Assembly (NCBI GenBank): GCA_001940645.1
Contig: MDVS01000104.1
Location: 1 to 6,393 of the forward strand
Reading direction: 5' to 3'
DNA from: Candidatus Heimdallarchaeota archaeon LC_3
Lineage (GTDB): Archaea; Asgardarchaeota; Heimdallarchaeia; Hodarchaeales; LC-3
Length of the DNA: 6,393 nt
How positions within the stretch are numbered: the first letter of the stretch is position 1; every line of letters begins with the position of its first letter. The notes under the pieces are model-generated. The model did no database searches. It was not told where the DNA came from and was given only the letters and a program-made list of their open reading frames with translations. This document shows positions 5,041 through 6,393 of this stretch, in pieces. Made by a program: the position numbers and the translations under genes.

Positions 5041-6018
5041 ATGTCAATAATTAAACCAACCGCTGTTATTTGGAAAACAAGAGCAAAAAATAGTATTAAA
5101 TCAATGCTTGATAAAGTTAGTAATAGTAATATTGAATTACGTCCTCATTTCAAAACGCATCAATCATCTATACTTGGTGAGTGGTTCCGTGAAGAGGGAG
5201 TAAACAAAATAACCGTTTCTTCAGTGGAAATGGCTGTTTATTTTGCAAATCATAATTGGAGAGACATTACTATTGCTTTTCCAATAAATATTTTAGAAAT
5301 TCAAGAAATAAATTCATTGGCAATGAAATTGGATTCATTAAATCTCTTGGTAGAAAATACAGAATCTATTGAATGTCTTGAGAATAAACTCACAAAAAAA
5401 GTAAAGATATGGATAAAAATTGACATAGGATATAAGAGGACTGGAATTTATTTTGAAAATTTTAAAGAAATATTAGTTCTTGTTATAAAAATGAAAAAAA
5501 CTAAAAATCTGGAATTTATAGGATTACTTACACATGCAGGTCACACCTATACTCAATCCAATCAAAGGAAAAGAGAAATTTTTTTTTCATCTTTAAAGAA
5601 AATGACCATACTTAAACAAAATTTAGACAGAGAAGGATTTTCCAATGTTAAACTATCCTATGGAGATACTCCTTCTTGTAGCATAATCGAAAATTTCAAA
5701 GGATTTGATGAGATTCGACCTGGAAATTTTGTGCTTTATGACTTAACACAATTTACGATTAATAGTTGTGAAGAGAAGGATATTTCGATTGCTATAGCTT
5801 GTCCAATTGTAGCAAAACATAAAGATAGAATGGAAATTATAATCTATGGGGGGGGAGTACATTTTTCTAAAGATTATTTAAAAGTCGATGATTCATCTGA
5901 GTCCTTTTATGGATATCTTGTAGAGAAAAATGCCGATGGAACATGGGGGGAAATAAATAAAACTAATTATCTAAAATCAATAAATCAAGAACACAGAATT
6001 TTTCAGCAAATCCATTGA
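5041..6018 (+). CDS. D-threonine aldolase/D-serine dehydratase-like PLP enzyme, 3' end replaced by fold-back
   Basis: A fold-type III (alanine-racemase-like) PLP enzyme acting on D-amino acids. Visible motifs: R-P-H-F-K-T-H (34-40) with Lys38 as the probable PLP Schiff-base lysine; I-K-I-D-I-G-Y-K-R-T-G; L-L-T-H-A-G-H-T-Y; L-S-Y-G-D-T-P; I-R-P-G-N-F; and I-I-Y-G-G-G-V-H-F-S-K-D. The start P-T-A-V-I-W at residues 6-11 is at the usual place, so the ATG at 5041 is secure. Residues 1-318 are authentic, ending in N-Q-E-H, where the family has E-H-G. The last seven residues (R-I-F-Q-Q-I-H) come from inverted sequence and are not native. The real continuation is readable on the minus strand (6102 down to about 5995) and contributes I-P/L-P-I-H-S-C. 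H-x-C at that place is the zinc pair known in D-serine dehydratases; D-threonine aldolases have H-x-D. Dehydratase-like chemistry is therefore favoured. Reconstructed length is at least about 354 residues against roughly 360-380 for the family. Confidence 0.88.
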   Translation: MSIIKPTAVIWKTRAKNSIKSMLDKVSNSNIELRPHFKTHQSSILGEWFREEGVNKITVSSVEMAVYFANHNWRDITIAFPINILEIQEINSLAMKLDSLNLLVENTESIECLENKLTKKVKIWIKIDIGYKRTGIYFENFKEILVLVIKMKKTKNLEFIGLLTHAGHTYTQSNQRKREIFFSSLKKMTILKQNLDREGFSNVKLSYGDTPSCSIIENFKGFDEIRPGNFVLYDLTQFTINSCEEKDISIAIACPIVAKHKDRMEIIIYGGGVHFSKDYLKVDDSSESFYGYLVEKNADGTWGEINKTNYLKSINQEHRIFQQIH

Positions 6019-6393
6019 CATACAGCTGTGGATTGGGAGTATATAGATTATCTCACCTATTTTCAGTTCATCAAAAGTTTTTTTATTTACTTTCAAAATT
6101 CCGTGTTCTTGATTTATTGATTTTAGATAATTAGTTTTATTTATTTCCCCCCATGTTCCATCGGCATTTTTCTCTACAAGATATCCATAAAAGGACTCAG
6201 ATGAATCATCGACTTTTAAATAATCTTTAGAAAAATGTACTCCCCCCCCATAGATTATAATTTCCATTCTATCTTTATGTTTTGCTACAATTGGACAAGC
6301 TATAGCAATCGAAATATCCTTCTCTTCACAACTATTAATCGTAAATTGTGTTAAGTCATAAAGCACAAAATTTCCAGGTCGAATCTCATCAAA
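5704..6393. repeat. Perfect 291-bp inverted repeat with 108-bp spacer at the window end
   Basis: Positions 5704-5994 equal the reverse complement of 6103-6393 at every base, including a run of eight G and a run of six G. The first mismatch is 5995 (a) against 6102 (c, g when complemented). The right arm ends exactly at the last base of the window. The spacer 5995-6102 is not palindromic. Near the junction the two templates share gaattt, a short homology that could have primed a strand switch. The geometry is typical of an inverted chimera from multiple-displacement amplification, or of a fold-back read or assembly end. Confidence 0.95.
5977..6393 (-). CDS. Inverted partial copy of the PLP enzyme gene carrying its true 3' region
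   Basis: The minus strand is open from the window edge to a TGA at 5977-5979 (138 residues, no start in the window). The first 97 residues are identical to residues 222-318 of the plus-strand enzyme. The next stretch, encoded by 6102-5995, is found nowhere on the plus strand: G-I-L-K-V-N, then K-I-G-E-I-I-Y-I-L-P-I-H-S-C-M. It is the expected C-terminal domain of this family (E-H-G, G-D/E, P-x-H-x-C). The last five or six residues before the stop (V-F-L-I-Y) are antisense of the plus arm and are not native. A GTG at 6366 can look like a start but is an internal Val codon. This is not an independent gene; it is the same gene seen in reverse after a fold-back, and about 20 native C-terminal residues are missing from both copies. 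Confidence 0.85.
   Translation of the reverse strand, partial: FDEIRPGNFVLYDLTQFTINSCEEKDISIAIACPIVAKHKDRMEIIIYGGGVHFSKDYLKVDDSSESFYGYLVEKNADGTWGEINKTNYLKSINQEHGILKVNKKTFDELKIGEIIYILPIHSCMSMDLLKNSVFLIY

Noticed and set aside
5704..6393. A covalently closed hairpin telomere or mobile-element end as an explanation for the inverted repeat
   Set aside because: A hairpin end gives a palindrome with almost no spacer. Here a 108-base non-palindromic spacer contains normal gene sequence in reverse, which fits a template switch better.
1..6393. CRISPR arrays, tRNA or rRNA genes
   Set aside because: No regularly spaced identical repeats and no recognisable tRNA arm or rRNA segments were seen on either strand; the only regular repeat is the coding beta-helix.

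Overview
This is a 6.4 kb, strongly AT-rich window with seven complete or near-complete genes, one gene fragment at each end, and roomy intergenic regions. Several starts have an archaeal-style TATA element about 25 bases before a plausible transcript start, one of them placed for a leaderless message. The small gene at 1641 has an AGGTGGA Shine-Dalgarno. Together with a long bactofilin-like beta-helix protein, a short DUF547 protein and an Opp/Dpp-type permease, this suggests an uncultivated archaeon, possibly Asgard. That assignment is inference; the window has no rRNA or universal marker to test it.

Layout. Positions 1-225 (+) hold the 3' end of a gene that resembles the C-terminus of a DDE transposase/integrase. 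Positions 1641-313 (-) hold a probable two-gene unit: a 56-residue protein with a CxxxC pair, then, 18 bases on, a 379-382 residue protein with about 17 beta-helix rungs. A 323-base divergent region (1642-1964) carries promoters for both sides and a perfect 9-bp inverted repeat around the presumed TATA box of the next gene. Positions 1965-2978 (+) encode a complete OppB/DppB-type ABC permease with no partner subunit in view. It converges on a DUF547 protein (3702-3037, -), which lies behind a small four-helix membrane protein (4247-3804, -). Divergent from that, 4376-4969 (+) encodes an unrecognised protein made of two copies of one domain. Positions 5041-6018 (+) begin a PLP-dependent enzyme of the D-threonine aldolase/D-serine dehydratase family.

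The right end is abnormal. Positions 5704-5994 are repeated without a single difference, in inverted orientation, at 6393-6103. The correct 3' coding sequence of the enzyme, including its metal-binding H-x-C motif, is found only on the minus strand of the 108-base spacer and inverted arm. The annotated plus-strand C-terminus (seven residues after His318) is therefore false. The pattern is that of a fold-back chimera at a contig end rather than a biological gene pair.

The genes do not form one evident pathway. The pairs most likely to be functionally linked are the small Cys protein with the beta-helix protein and, less surely, the four-helix membrane protein with DUF547.
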